In this document: positions 1 through 7,488 of the stretch, piece by piece
Numbering within the stretch: the first letter of the stretch is position 1
Layout of the letters: every line of letters starts with the position of its first letter
Origin: Zygnema cylindricum
Taxonomy: Eukaryota; Streptophyta; Zygnematophyceae; Zygnematales; Zygnemataceae
Direction of reading: 5' to 3'
Length of the DNA stretch: 11,309 nucleotides
NCBI GenBank assembly: GCA_037447655.1
Contig: JBBHKE010001121.1
Span: forward strand, 1 to 11,309
Made by a program: the position numbers and the translations under genes
Notes under the pieces: model-generated
Database searches by the model: none
The model's input: the letters and a program-made list of their open reading frames with translations, nothing else
What the model was told of the DNA's origin: nothing

Positions 1-33
1 CCTATCAAAATGCACATGCCCTAACCGCTTATG
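1..33 (-). pseudogene. Copia A pre-integrase (HHCC zinc region), partial
   Basis: On the minus strand the first 33 bases read HKRLGHVHFDR, the hallmark of the GAG-pre-integrase zinc-binding region that follows the protease in copia polyproteins. The two histidines of the HHCC finger (HKRL and GHVH) are visible; the cysteine pair would lie outside the window. It is in the same frame as the protease but separated from it by a TAG at 34-36, in the place where the family usually has Trp (LWHKRLGH). The change is therefore consistent with a single TGG to TAG mutation. The domain is cut by the window edge. Confidence 0.8.
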
Positions 34-603
34 CTAGATCATCAAGCTCGGGACACCACCATAGTAAGCACTCTTCTTTTCATTACTCAGGTTAAGCCTA
101 AACATTCGTTGGCTACCCTTATCTGCTGGGAAGTAGACTTCATCTCCGTGCTTAACAGTAAAGACTCCCTTTCTACTGAAGGTATCAAAATCCTTGTCAT
201 CTAATATAGAAGTAGACACAAGATTTTTACTCAGCAGAAGAATGTAGAGCACATTCGAGATGGTGAATATAGAAGTCTTACCCTCCACTAAGACTTTCAG
301 ATCAACCGATCCCACTAGATCTGTGGTAACTACTCTCCCATCCCCATACTCTATTTCTACTGTAGGGATATTTCTTAACTTAGTGAAGAGGTGCCTATCA
401 CGACACATATGCATGGATGCACCTGAATCGATGATCCATACTTCGTGTGGAGCTTCTCGAATGGCTCCAAGAGCACACTTCTGTTTTCGAGGGATCTTCT
501 TCTCCTCCAATTTCTTGTCGAGAAGAAGCTCCACATCCTCCTCCTCAAAGGACTCGTCCTCCTCAGTATCTCCTTTTACTCGTGTGACCACAAGTGCTTT
601 CTT
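34..603 (-). pseudogene. Copia A aspartic protease
   Basis: The reading frame encodes an acidic linker followed by WIIDSGASMHMC, the active-site DSGA motif of the copia retropepsin (about residues 53-64), then IEYGDGRVVTTDLVG and VLYILLLSKNLVS, the usual flap and C-terminal blocks. The retropepsin would act as a dimer and cut the Gag-Pol polyprotein in the particle. The active-site Asp, Ser and Gly are all present, so this domain is intact by inspection. It lies downstream of the gag zinc knuckle in the same frame but is separated from it by a TAG at 604-606, and it ends at the TAG at 34-36. There is no meaningful ATG start, because it is an internal polyprotein segment. Plus-strand open frames over this region are shadows. 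Confidence 0.85.
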
Positions 604-606
604 CTA

Positions 607-1501
607 CCCTACAGAAGAACCCCCTCCATGGTTTTCTTGAAGCCTCAGCTTGGAGAACTTGATGCAATCAGTTATGAAGTGTCTAAACATTTTGCAGAAA
701 TGACAAAGACCCTTTGGGGGCCTAGGTTCTCCGGATTGATCTCTTTCTCCTTTGAAGTTCTTTTACGGCTTTTTCGGATCCTTCCTCTACCGGTCCGTTC
801 CGACAATTAGAGCTTGAACGCTCTTACCTTCTCTACGGATCTGAATAGTGTTCTCCTGCACGAGTATCATTTGAACCACGGTGTTCCACTTCCCCAAGAA
901 CTGTCATCCATTTCTTGCACTCGGTACTGTATGTTTTTATACATCTCAGGTAACTTTATGATGAGAGTGTTAACTTTCATATTTTTTGTGCTTGTCCATC
1001 CGACACTCTCCGTCTCCATATAGAGGCAAGAGAGATCAGTACAGTAATCTAACATCTTCCCTCCTTTGTAAGTATAACTCCCCAACCTTTGCTCCACTAG
1101 CTGGAGCTCTTGGATGATACTAGCTCCATAGATCTCCACTAAAGTCATCCACAACTTCTCAGTCTTGTAGATGTGAAGATGAGAGGTCGCCAAAGCTTGA
1201 TGAGGTGTCTCAGAATGAAATGCTTGGCATTCATGTTGGTGTACTCCCACATTTGAATATCGTTTTGCTCGGTCTTCACGACCACCGCTTTCGGTGCCGT
1301 GGCAATAGGAGTAAGAGGTGTCTCCCTTCCTTTCCCCTTTTCGGACACAATGTTGTCCCCATCGTCTGTCTCCTCTGTTGGAACAAATGTTGATGCAGAA
1401 AACCTCACTCCATCAAACTTTGGGGGAGTCCCCTGAGATGGTCGTTTCACTCGTCCACTGACGATACCCCAGTATCGTTTTTCACACAATGCCCCTGTCA
1501 T
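607..1501 (-). pseudogene. Copia A gag (UBN2-type) with CCHC zinc knuckle
   Basis: The likely start is the minus-strand ATG at 1499-1501 (MTGAL...). The N-terminal part reads to about 1145; the capsid-like core continues in another frame as LWMTLVEIYG, LVEQRLGSYTYKGGK and LIIKLPEMY, typical of the UBN2/copia gag domain. A frameshift between about 1150 and 1250 is therefore needed. A nucleocapsid knuckle CHFCKMFRHFITDC (C-x2-C-x4-H-x4-C) lies at 664-705, in frame with the protease. A frame change or deletion between about 705 and 870 and the TAG at 604-606 complete the damage. Gag would package the element RNA. The family assignment rests on the knuckle and the position before the protease; the capsid assignment is from motif resemblance. 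Confidence 0.75.
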
Positions 1502-1895
1502 TATGGCTTCCCAGTAAATGAACCCAGATCCGTTGAAATATGGGTACCTTAGACGGTGGGCCTATAACCTGCAATTCTGTGGTCTCCATTGACCCACAGA
1601 ATAAGCAGCCTATGTAAAGCCTCTAGGATAATATTTGCCCCTTCAATTTTCCCACTGAATAAGTGCCCTCCAAGCACAAAAATATTCTGATCACTCTCAC
1701 CCTTATGAGGAGAAGACCCTCTTGAGTTAAACGCAAAAAGAATCACTTAATTTGCTCCCCTAAGCAGTAAGTTATGGCTGGTCAAAGAAGACCTTTATAG
1801 TTACAAGCTCTCTTAGAGAGAGGTACCTAAATATCACTTAGTCTTGGTCTGCCTACTCACGACTACCTACTTCTAAACCCTAATCCAATAGGATT

Positions 1896-1905
1896 ACTAT
1901 ATAGT
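1896..1905 (-). promoter_or_regulatory. TATA-like element of copia A LTR
   Basis: ACTATATAGT is a perfect palindrome containing a TATA core, about 395 bases upstream of the gag ATG on the minus strand. This fits a core promoter that starts the element RNA at the U3/R border. It is a short AT-rich match and the start site cannot be seen. Confidence 0.35.
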
Positions 1906-1913
1906 AGAAGAAG

Positions 1914-1952
1914 GTACAATAGGAGATGTACTTATTGTACGACCATTGTACG
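1914..1952. repeat. Inverted repeat plus direct repeat in LTR-like DNA
   Basis: GTACAATA at 1914-1921 is matched by its inverse TATTGTAC at 1933-1940 with an 11-base loop. ATTGTACG then repeats directly at 1934-1941 and 1945-1952. The cluster lies just upstream of the TATA-like site in the element's direction, so a regulatory role is possible but not demonstrated. Confidence 0.45.
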
Positions 1953-2022
1953 GTCTACAAGGTGACACCTGTCAAATCGGGAGCAATGGTTCCTCCTCAC
2001 ATCTTCTCCGGTATCAAATAAT

Positions 2023-2037
2023 GTGGCGCCACGTGGC
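2023..2037. promoter_or_regulatory. Overlapping GC-rich palindromes with a G-box core
   Basis: Two perfect 10-base palindromes overlap: GTGGCGCCAC at 2023-2032 and GCCACGTGGC at 2028-2037. The second contains CACGTG, the core of the plant G-box bound by bZIP and bHLH factors. Lying about 120 bases upstream of the TATA-like site in minus-strand orientation, this could be an LTR enhancer. Binding is inferred only from the motif. Confidence 0.4.
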
Positions 2038-2050
2038 ACCGCGTGACGCT

Positions 2051-2173
2051 ATCGCCAAATGACACCAAAAGCGCACTTCGCGTGGCGTTTACAATGCCGG
2101 CCGTCTGATCAAAAGACATATTTTACACGGTTCAGATTCGCGTACATGCATGAATTGCTCCTTTTGGTTAGTC
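2051..2173. other. Spacer between the two copia elements
   Basis: This short stretch lies between the LTR-like DNA of copia A and the possible left end of the copia B 3' LTR at 2174. It holds no coding signal that I can support. The plus-strand open frame that crosses it (starting near 2059) has no recognisable domain. It may be an LTR remainder or the original target DNA. Confidence 0.4.
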
Positions 2174-2454
2174 TGTTGTTAATTAGCTGTTGCGTTGATG
2201 TTAATATATATTTGAAACCCGTCACGTGTATCGTTTTGATAACGCCTTAGTGGTTAAGACGTACGACTATATAGAGGTCCATAGACCTAGGTTCAAATCT
2301 AGACCTAGGCAACATTTTAGTAAAATATCCTCTACTTCAAAAACTGCCACTTTCTAAATATGGCGGCAGCCATGGCGTGCCTTTGATCCTCAATCTCTTT
2401 CTCAAAATTAAAACCAAAATAGAGAAGTGAACTATTAATTACCTCTTTTCAACA
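2174..2454 (-). repeat. Candidate 3' LTR of copia B
   Basis: The right end is the better supported one. On the minus strand a purine tract (complement of 2455-2462) is followed at once by TGTTGAAAAGAGG, a typical plant LTR start next to a polypurine tract. The opposite end could be TGTTG at 2174 on the plus strand, which would give matching TGTTG...CAACA termini and a length of about 281 bases. Inside is a TATA-like CTATATAG at 2268-2275. The left end is not proven, because the partner LTR is lost at the 5660 junction and no target duplication can be checked. Confidence 0.55.
2237..2316 (+). repeat. tRNA-like (SINE-type) sequence with A and B boxes
   Basis: CCTTAGTGGTTAAGAC around 2245-2260 resembles the D-arm/A-box of tRNA-Ser/Leu-type genes. 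GGTTCAAATCT at 2290-2300 matches the B-box consensus, about 30 bases downstream. A TTTT at 2314-2317 could stop RNA polymerase III. This arrangement is that of a tRNA-derived SINE head rather than a functional tRNA, since no clean acceptor stem can be drawn. TAGACCTAGG occurs twice (2282-2291 and 2300-2309), flanking the B-box. It overlaps the candidate copia B LTR, so it is either a SINE inserted in the LTR or a coincidental LTR motif. Confidence 0.4.
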
Positions 2455-2462
2455 CTCCCTTT
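2455..2462 (-). promoter_or_regulatory. Polypurine tract of copia B
   Basis: On the minus strand this reads AAAGGGAG, directly before the TGTTG that starts the 3' LTR and just after the RNase H reading frame ends at 2468. This is the expected position of the primer for plus-strand DNA synthesis in LTR retrotransposons. Confidence 0.6.
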
Positions 2463-2467
2463 AATTC

Positions 2468-3187
2468 TTAGTCACTTTCCAATTTTAATCCATAGTTTTC
2501 TCTGCAATAAATCAACTTAGGGGAAGGCACTGGTTTTGTCATCATGTATGCAATCATTTCTCTATCAGTTTTATGAACCAGTTTAATAATTTTATTTTCA
2601 ACCTTCTCCTTGACAAAGCTTAGTCTAATATCCATATGCTTAGCTTTGACGTGGTGTTTCGGATTAGCTGCAATAGAGATAGCAGTTTGATTATCACAAA
2701 AAACATTTTGAGTTGTAAACTTCATGATCCCAAGTTCTTCAACAAGAGATTTAACCCACATTAATTCTTTGGTGGCAGCACATGAAGCCATGTATTCAGC
2801 CTCCATAGTGGACTAAGCAACTACTTTTTGTTGCTTGCTACTCCAACAACATGCACTTGATCCAATTTGCAACACATATCTAGTCGTACACAGCCTTAAA
2901 GGCATATCTCCATAACTGGCATCACTCCAGGTGGTGATGTCAATGTGCTCCCCTCCCTAATGCAACCATAATTCCCTTGTCCCCACCACATACCTCATCA
3001 CCCTTTTGGCAGCCTCCCAGTCTCTCTTTCTTGGTTCATTTAGACTTATACAAAGGACACCTACAGCTACAGCTATATCCGGACGGGTACAGTTCATAAA
3101 ATAAATTAAACTGCCTACAATCTGCCGATAAGGGATATTTTCCATAAATTTTCTTTCTATCTCATCCATTTCATCATTAATGATCAA
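2468..3187 (-). pseudogene. Copia B RNase H and RT-RNase H connection
   Basis: On the minus strand, IPYRQIVGSLIYFMNCTRPD and AAKRVMRYVVGT form the usual copia RT C-terminal/connection region. They are followed, past a TAG at 2957-2959, by WSDASYGD, SSKQQKVVA, MEAEYMASCAATKELMW and VFCDNQTAISIA, the copia RNase H with its Asp-Glu-Asp residues visible. A TAG at 2813-2815 replaces the Gln usually found in the VVAQST motif, consistent with CAG to TAG. The domain ends near 2468 (KLESD), immediately before the polypurine tract. The enzyme would remove the RNA strand of the RNA/DNA hybrid. All segments lie in one frame, so only the stops break it. Confidence 0.85.
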
Positions 3188-4243
3188 TATTCCTCTCTCT
3201 CTTCACTCCTCTCAAACACTTTCTTCAAACCCATAGGAGTAGTACATCCGTTTGCTTTTTCCATCTAAAATTTTTCTAGCATATTACCTATTGCTTCTTT
3301 TAGAGTGAGTCTTATAATTCTATTCCCTCTATCTCTCTCCATCTAAATTCCCAAAATTTACTTTGCTTTGCCGAGATCTTTCATATCAAAACTGCTTCTA
3401 TGATCTCGTTTTAGTTTGTTAATTTTATATAAGGACTTGCTTAAGACCAACAAATAATCCACATAAATAGCAATAAATATCACTCCATTCTCATCCTCAA
3501 ATAAATATATAGAGTGATCTGAACTAATTCTGATATACCCCAAACCGGTCAGAAATTCGTTTGGCTTTATATTCCATTGTCGCGGGGCTTGCTTAAGCCC
3601 ATAGAGTGATTTTATCAGTTTACAAACCTTGCTTTCTTCCCCACTTTCCACGAATCCTTCCTGTTGCCTCATGTAAATTTCTTCTTCCGACTCTCCGTGC
3701 AAAAAGGCCGTTTTAATATCCATCTGGTGTATTTCCATATCCTCCACTGCGGCTATACTTAAAAGGATTCTAACAGAAGGAAATCTGACTACAGGTGCAA
3801 AGGTTTCTTCGTAGTCTATCCCCTCTTTTCTTAGTATAACCTTTTGCAACTAACCTAGCTTTGTACCTCTTAATGGTATTATCCGGGTTTAATTTGAGTT
3901 TAAAAACCCACTTACATCCGATTGGTTTTCGGTCCGGTGGACAATCTACCAACTCCCATGTATTGGATTTCATGATAGAGGCCATTTATTCATTTATAGT
4001 TGTGATCCACCGGCTACTTTCTGGGGTGTTTATGGCCTCTAAGTATGTCCGAGGTTCATTCGGGTGAGACATCTTTGTGAGTTGGTTATTTACTTGTCTT
4101 TCTTGAAGTCGTTTACTACTTCTTGTTGCCCTTTCAAAATCAGAAGCCGATATACAAGGCATCCTTGGGTTTCGTTTAGGAAGATTTTCAGCTTCCCTAT
4201 CTTCCAATTCCGGTGTCTCATCAAAATCCTCATCGGTTTCCAC
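3188..4243 (-). pseudogene. Copia B reverse transcriptase
   Basis: Read from 4243 leftward: a linker (ELEDREAENLPKRNPR), then YLEAINTPESSRW, a TAA at 3986-3988, MASIMKSNTWELVDCP, GCKWVFKLK and RYKARLVAKGYT. After a frameshift near 3835 it continues with YEETFAPVVRFPSVR, MDIKTAFLHG, LYGLKQAPRQWN and IYVDYLLVLSK. These are the ordered motifs of copia RT. The catalytic pair YVDD reads YVDY: the second Asp is replaced by Tyr in codon 3454-3456, which would abolish polymerase activity. Past LGKAK there are stops in the thumb region between about 3190 and 3357, and the frame is recovered at 3187. Neighbours are integrase upstream and RNase H downstream, as expected. Confidence 0.88.
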
Positions 4244-5226
4244 TTCGTATTGTGGCGTTGCCTCGGATATTGTCCTTTCTTCCTCCTTTGGTAGATCTGC
4301 AGATTTTCCTTTTTCTCCATCTTCCTTCTCTTCATTTTCAAAGTCAAAGTCAAAAAATGGTCCGTTTCAAATCTGATTTTGACTTCCTTATTATATTTGA
4401 GTGGATCAATGGACTTCACTTCATTCATCACCACTATGTGTTTTACCAAAATTATATCTCTCTTTTTCAAGTCTTACACCTGGTATCCTTTTGTGCTCTC
4501 ATCATATCCTAGAAGATATCCTGGTTTCCCTCTTCCCCCTAACTTCCATTTAGTCTTATCGGAATTCAAACTATAAACTTGATTTCCGAACACTCTCAAA
4601 CTAGACAAATCAAGCTTTCTTCCTGTCCTCCTCTCATACGGAGTTTCCTCCTTATTTTCTGATGTTAGGACTCTAATTTTGATGAAATTAGTATAGTTCA
4701 TAGACTCAGCCCAAAACTGCAGCCCTATCCTCTTGTCACTTAACATACTTCTGGACATATCTCCTAAAGTTCTATTCACTCTTTCTGCTACTCCATTTTG
4801 TTCCGGATGATAGGGAACAGTTTTCTCATGATGAATTCCTTCTTCTTTAAGATATTCTTCAAATTCCCTTGAGGTGTATTCTTTCCCATTATCACTTCTT
4901 ATCTCTTTTATTGAGGTTTCATGTAGCTTTTCACTCCATACTTTATACTCTTTGAAACATCTTAATACCTTTGACTTATGTCTGAGAAAGTATACCTTCG
5001 TGTATCTAGACCAATCATCTGTGATGGTTAACATCCACCTCTTCCCCCCATGTGAAGCATATCTAGCAGGTCCCCAAACATCGGTGTGAATTAGATTCAA
5101 TACTTTCTCTCTCCTTAATGTGGTTGCTTTTAGAAATGGAAGTCTATGAATCTTCCCTTGGGCACATTCACTGCAATCATCAAAGGTCTCATCATCCTCA
5201 AAAGTAATGCCCTCCACTATTCCCAT
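4244..5226 (-). pseudogene. Copia B integrase
   Basis: An open frame from 5226 to 4474 begins GIVEGITFEDD and carries the C-x2-C of the HHCC finger (DDCSECAQGK). The rve catalytic core follows: LIHTDVWGP (first Asp), IRSDNGKEYTSREF (second Asp) and NGVAERVNRTLGDMSR (Glu). Exactly 35 residues separate the second Asp from the Glu, the canonical DD35E spacing, so the catalytic residues look intact. LRVFGNQVYSLN, KPGYLLGYDESTKGYQV and an acidic tail (about 4244-4470, frame-shifted) form the C-terminal domain and the link to RT. Integrase would join element cDNA to host DNA. A frameshift at about 5200-5226 separates it from the histidine half of its zinc finger. Confidence 0.9.
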
Positions 5227-5660
5227 TTTTCTTCATTTTCTTCAATCTATCTAGATGCAAATGCTCCAACCTTTTGTGCCAAAGCATCATCTCACTTGCA
5301 CACGAGTAGAGAACACTCTTTTCATTGCAAAGAACAATTCTGAACATTAGTTGACTGCCCTTCTGAGCTATGAAAGAAACCTCATTATCAAAGCTTAGTG
5401 TGAAGATTCCTTTCCTAGTTCCTGTTTCAAACTCCTTTTCATCTAGGACTGCTGTTGAGACTAGGTTCTTCCTAAGCTGTGGAATGTAAAGAACGTCTGA
5501 GAGTGTTACAATTGAGGCCTTTCCATCAACTAGAACCTTCAAGTCAACAGTTCCAACAAGACTTGTGGTTTCTACTCTACCATCTCCGTACTCTATCTCA
5601 ACTGTTGGGATCTTTCTCAGTTTAGTGAACCACGGCTTATCTTTGCACAGATGCAAAGAC
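5198..5660 (-). pseudogene. Copia B protease C-terminus and pre-integrase region
   Basis: On the minus strand the frame enters copia sequence at SLHLCKDKPWFTKLRKIPTV and continues with VEIEYGDGRVETTSLVG, VLYIPQLRKNLVS and MLWHKRLEHLHLDRLKKMKK. This is the protease from just after the active site through the pre-integrase histidines. The DSGAS active site itself is missing: the sequence upstream of SLHLC is unrelated and belongs to the gypsy element on the other strand. The copia A protease gives a close match over the shared part. The Gly usual in the RLGH motif reads Glu here. The frame then diverges near 5210, just before the integrase frame. The first ~30 codons of the open frame (5660-5755) are gypsy DNA read backwards. 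Confidence 0.85.
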
Positions 5661-5668
5661 ATCCGCGG
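5650..5668. other. Junction of truncated copia B and Ty3/gypsy
   Basis: Minus-strand copia protease homology ends at about 5659-5660, inside the active-site region. Plus-strand gypsy gag-like coding is recognisable within about 15-30 bases (KPELALKQMEWEKERVE). Neither element shows an LTR end here, so this is not a simple nested insertion at the terminus of an element. It may reflect a deletion, an illegitimate recombination, or an assembly join. The exact base is ambiguous by several positions. Confidence 0.6.
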
Positions 5669-7030
5669 AAACTCAAACCGGAACTCGCTCTGAAACAAAT
5701 GGAATGGGAAAAAGAAAGGGTTGAAATAACCCAAAAGAAAAACGAAAGGATACAAGGAGGGGGATCGGAGAACAAAACACTAGTAAGAAAGGACAATTAC
5801 GGCCTAACTCCCCAGTCCGAAACGTCCAAAATGTCTCAAACTCAGTTGAGACTAATAAAACTTCCCAAATTTGATGACGCCAAAATTTCTAATGAGTTAC
5901 GGAGCAAATACACTACCGAGGGTTCCAAATGTGAGGCATGCGGTTTTATCGGACACAAAGAGGGGCAGTGTTTCCGAAATAATAAGGTGCCAAAGGAGAT
6001 GATGCAATACGCCCTATTTATCAGTGAAGGGGAAGCTGTCGTTTATCCTCTCCCTCTTCACCTCGTTTACCCTGGGGTCGCCGCACCATGGAGGAAACCA
6101 AACGAACACCAGCCACGTATACTGGAAGAGATAATTCAACATCAAAGCGGGCAATCGGTCGCAATGGCCTCAGAATTAGTTGCCTTACGTTTAAATTCTC
6201 CTTCTCGACCGGCTACTCTGACGACTGCTCAGAAACTCCAACGGAGAAAACAAGAGCTATAACAAAAGCTAGCGGAGCTTAAACAAAAAGCCACGTCGGC
6301 TGGGGATGATGACGACATTATGGGATGGGATAGGACGCCTCCAAGAGCTAACAATGACCAAACTTTTCAGCTAGGAGCTTGGAATGTGGGAGTGGGAGAT
6401 AATCGCAGACCACTCCGCAACACCACCTTGGAGCAAAGGAGGGACAATCAAGGACTGGCCCAAGAAGACCATAACAGATAGATCAGAGGACAATTGTCAT
6501 TCACCCCCGGGGGAGTAATACTGAATAACGACAGCGGCGTAAGAATAAAGCCTACAAATCCTTCCCCACTAGTTGTGAACAAACTACCGCCCGGATTCAA
6601 AAATACAAGACAAATAAATAAAGGGAGACAGAGAAACAGGCCAAAGAGGAGGAGAAGCGGAAAACCCAAGACTGGTTCGAATGGTACATGGCAAAACGCC
6701 CGGAAAATGTTACACCTGCAACACCTCCCACGCAAGGTTTGGACGCCGAAAAGGAGGAAGCACGGGGGGGGGGAGGAGGAGAAAAAAGAGGAGTTGAGTA
6801 CCCTTATTTCACCGCCTAATGCTGCGCCTCCTTCCTCCAAACTAGCTGCTATGTTAGTCTCGCACCTAATGCCCTACGCCCTCACACATGTCAAAATTCT
6901 GGCCTCATCCCACAATTCGCCAGAAATATCTTTATTCAGGCATTGGAAGAGGAAATCCACTTGGGAAAGGAGAAGGTATGGCTGGAAGATTGATCCAGTT
7001 CTGTCTTTTTATCCGCCGAACCTAAGACCC
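5660..7030 (+). pseudogene. Gypsy gag region with CCHC zinc knuckle and coiled coils
   Basis: The first clear block is LALKQMEWEKERVEITQKKN, then a nucleocapsid knuckle CEACGFIGHKEGQC (C-x2-C-x4-H-x4-C, starting at about 5930). Further on the protein is rich in Lys, Glu and Gln. TTAQKLQRRKQEL and KLAELKQKA flank a TAA at 6260-6262 and look like one coiled coil. A TAG follows at 6479-6481 in the same frame. At about 6605-6625 the best coding frame changes (EKQAKEEEKRK, WFEWYMAKRPENV), and it shifts back around a run of ten G at 6764-6773. A last change near 6890 leads into FARNIFIQALEEE and the protease frame. The capsid domain expected before the knuckle is missing, cut off by the 5660 junction. 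Confidence 0.65.
6764..6773 (+). repeat. Ten-G homopolymer in gag
   Basis: Ten consecutive G lie within a purine-rich stretch. The coding frame differs on the two sides of this run, so it is a likely site of replication slippage or of a sequencing indel. Confidence 0.7.
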
Positions 7031-7032
7031 CT

Positions 7033-7488
7033 ATGATGGATAGCGATTACAAGGCCTTATCGGTGGCTCTTATCCTTAATCGGACCGGAAATTTCAAGCT
7101 GATCGGAAACGAGGGCTATCAAGATGCAGTGGTCGATACCTGTGCGCTTCCAAATTTAATAACAACTTCCGCTTTACAGCAGATTCCTAAGGAATCACGG
7201 CCACAAATCTTACCAAGCAACATTTGCCTGAGTACAGTTAGCAGCGGAAGTCAACTGGTCCATGGAATCATCAAAGCTAGGGAAATTGGATTATCAGATG
7301 ATGCGGGTCAACGAGTCCGGATCTAGCTCCCCTTCCTAGTGGTGGAAAGGAAGCAGTTCGAGATTCTGATGGGGATGGCAATTTGGACCCAACTTAAAAT
7401 GGAGTTGAGCGTGTGGAAGGAGCAGTTCATGGTGAGGGACCTCGAGGAGCCCGAAGGGACCCAGGTGGTGGTTCCCTTGGGATTATAG
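7033..7488 (+). pseudogene. Gypsy retropepsin (aspartic protease)
   Basis: The frame gives NEGYQDAVVDTCALPNLITT, matching the retropepsin active-site block (hydrophobic-hydrophobic-D-T-G-A followed by N/S-x-I/L). The Gly is replaced by Cys (codon 7141-7143), a change that should harm the active-site loop. A flap-like GSQLVHGIIKA and the C-terminal block PFLVVERKQFEILMGMAIW follow, the last separated by a TAG at 7324-7326. The frame then runs on through a second TAG at 7486-7488 into the methyltransferase region without shifting. The protease would process the Gag-Pol precursor. The start is arbitrary, since upstream residues (FLSAEPKTP) continue in the same frame. Confidence 0.75.

Larger units (their letters stand above)
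1..2050 (-). mobile_element. Ty1/copia retrotransposon A, 5' half
   Basis: Read on the minus strand this stretch gives, in order, LTR/leader-like DNA, gag, a CCHC zinc knuckle, an aspartic protease and the start of the pre-integrase HHCC region, which leaves the window at position 1. That order (gag-PR-IN) with the plant-type DSGAS protease motif is diagnostic of Ty1/copia. RT and RNase H of this copy would lie left of the window. Stops and at least one frameshift break it, so it is not autonomous as seen. Its protease is clearly related to, but distinct from, the protease of copia B further right, so the two are separate members of one family rather than one split element. The right boundary is uncertain because no terminal CA and target-site duplication could be fixed. 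Confidence 0.85.
1502..2050 (-). repeat. Candidate 5' LTR and leader of copia A
   Basis: This non-coding stretch lies just upstream of copia A gag, where the 5' LTR and leader belong. On the minus strand it contains a TATA-like CTATATAG at 1897-1904, a GC-rich palindrome cluster upstream of that at 2023-2037, and an inverted repeat at 1914-1940. I could not define the LTR ends: TG at 1534 is a possible left end, and the right end lies somewhere between about 2040 and 2170. No clean primer-binding site complementary to initiator-tRNA-Met is visible. The call rests on position and promoter-like features, not on a matching second LTR, which is outside the window. The open frame at 1549-1746 has no recognisable domain and I treat it as chance. 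Confidence 0.5.
2174..5660 (-). mobile_element. Ty1/copia retrotransposon B, 5'-truncated
   Basis: On the minus strand the sequence reads protease (N-terminus missing), pre-integrase, integrase, reverse transcriptase, RNase H, polypurine tract and a candidate 3' LTR: the copia order PR-IN-RT-RH. The 5' LTR and gag are absent, because the element stops inside the protease at about 5660, where Ty3/gypsy sequence starts on the other strand. Several in-frame stops and at least three frameshifts interrupt pol, but long stretches are open, so decay is moderate. It lies in the same orientation as copia A, with the two bodies separated by roughly 1 kb of LTR-like and spacer DNA. Confidence 0.88.

Noticed and set aside
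260-810. Plus-strand open frames over the copia A protease and gag region
   Set aside because: They are Ser/Leu-rich shadows of minus-strand coding with clear copia motifs; no domain of their own.
1500-1545. Primer-binding site complementary to initiator tRNA-Met
   Set aside because: The minus strand has GGATCTGGGTTCATT here, which does not match TGGTATCAGAGC well enough to call.
1549-1746. Small minus-strand open frame in the copia A leader
   Set aside because: No recognisable domain, lies in the LTR/leader position; treated as chance.
2059-2250. Plus-strand open frame in the spacer/LTR region
   Set aside because: Low-complexity hydrophobic peptide with no family resemblance, and it crosses the candidate LTR end.
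2237-2316. A functional tRNA gene
   Set aside because: A and B boxes are present but no convincing acceptor stem or anticodon arm can be drawn.
6448-6840. Minus-strand open frame with hydrophobic stretches
   Set aside because: It is the complement of the Lys/Arg/Glu-rich gypsy gag tail; the apparent membrane segments arise from purine-rich coding read backwards.
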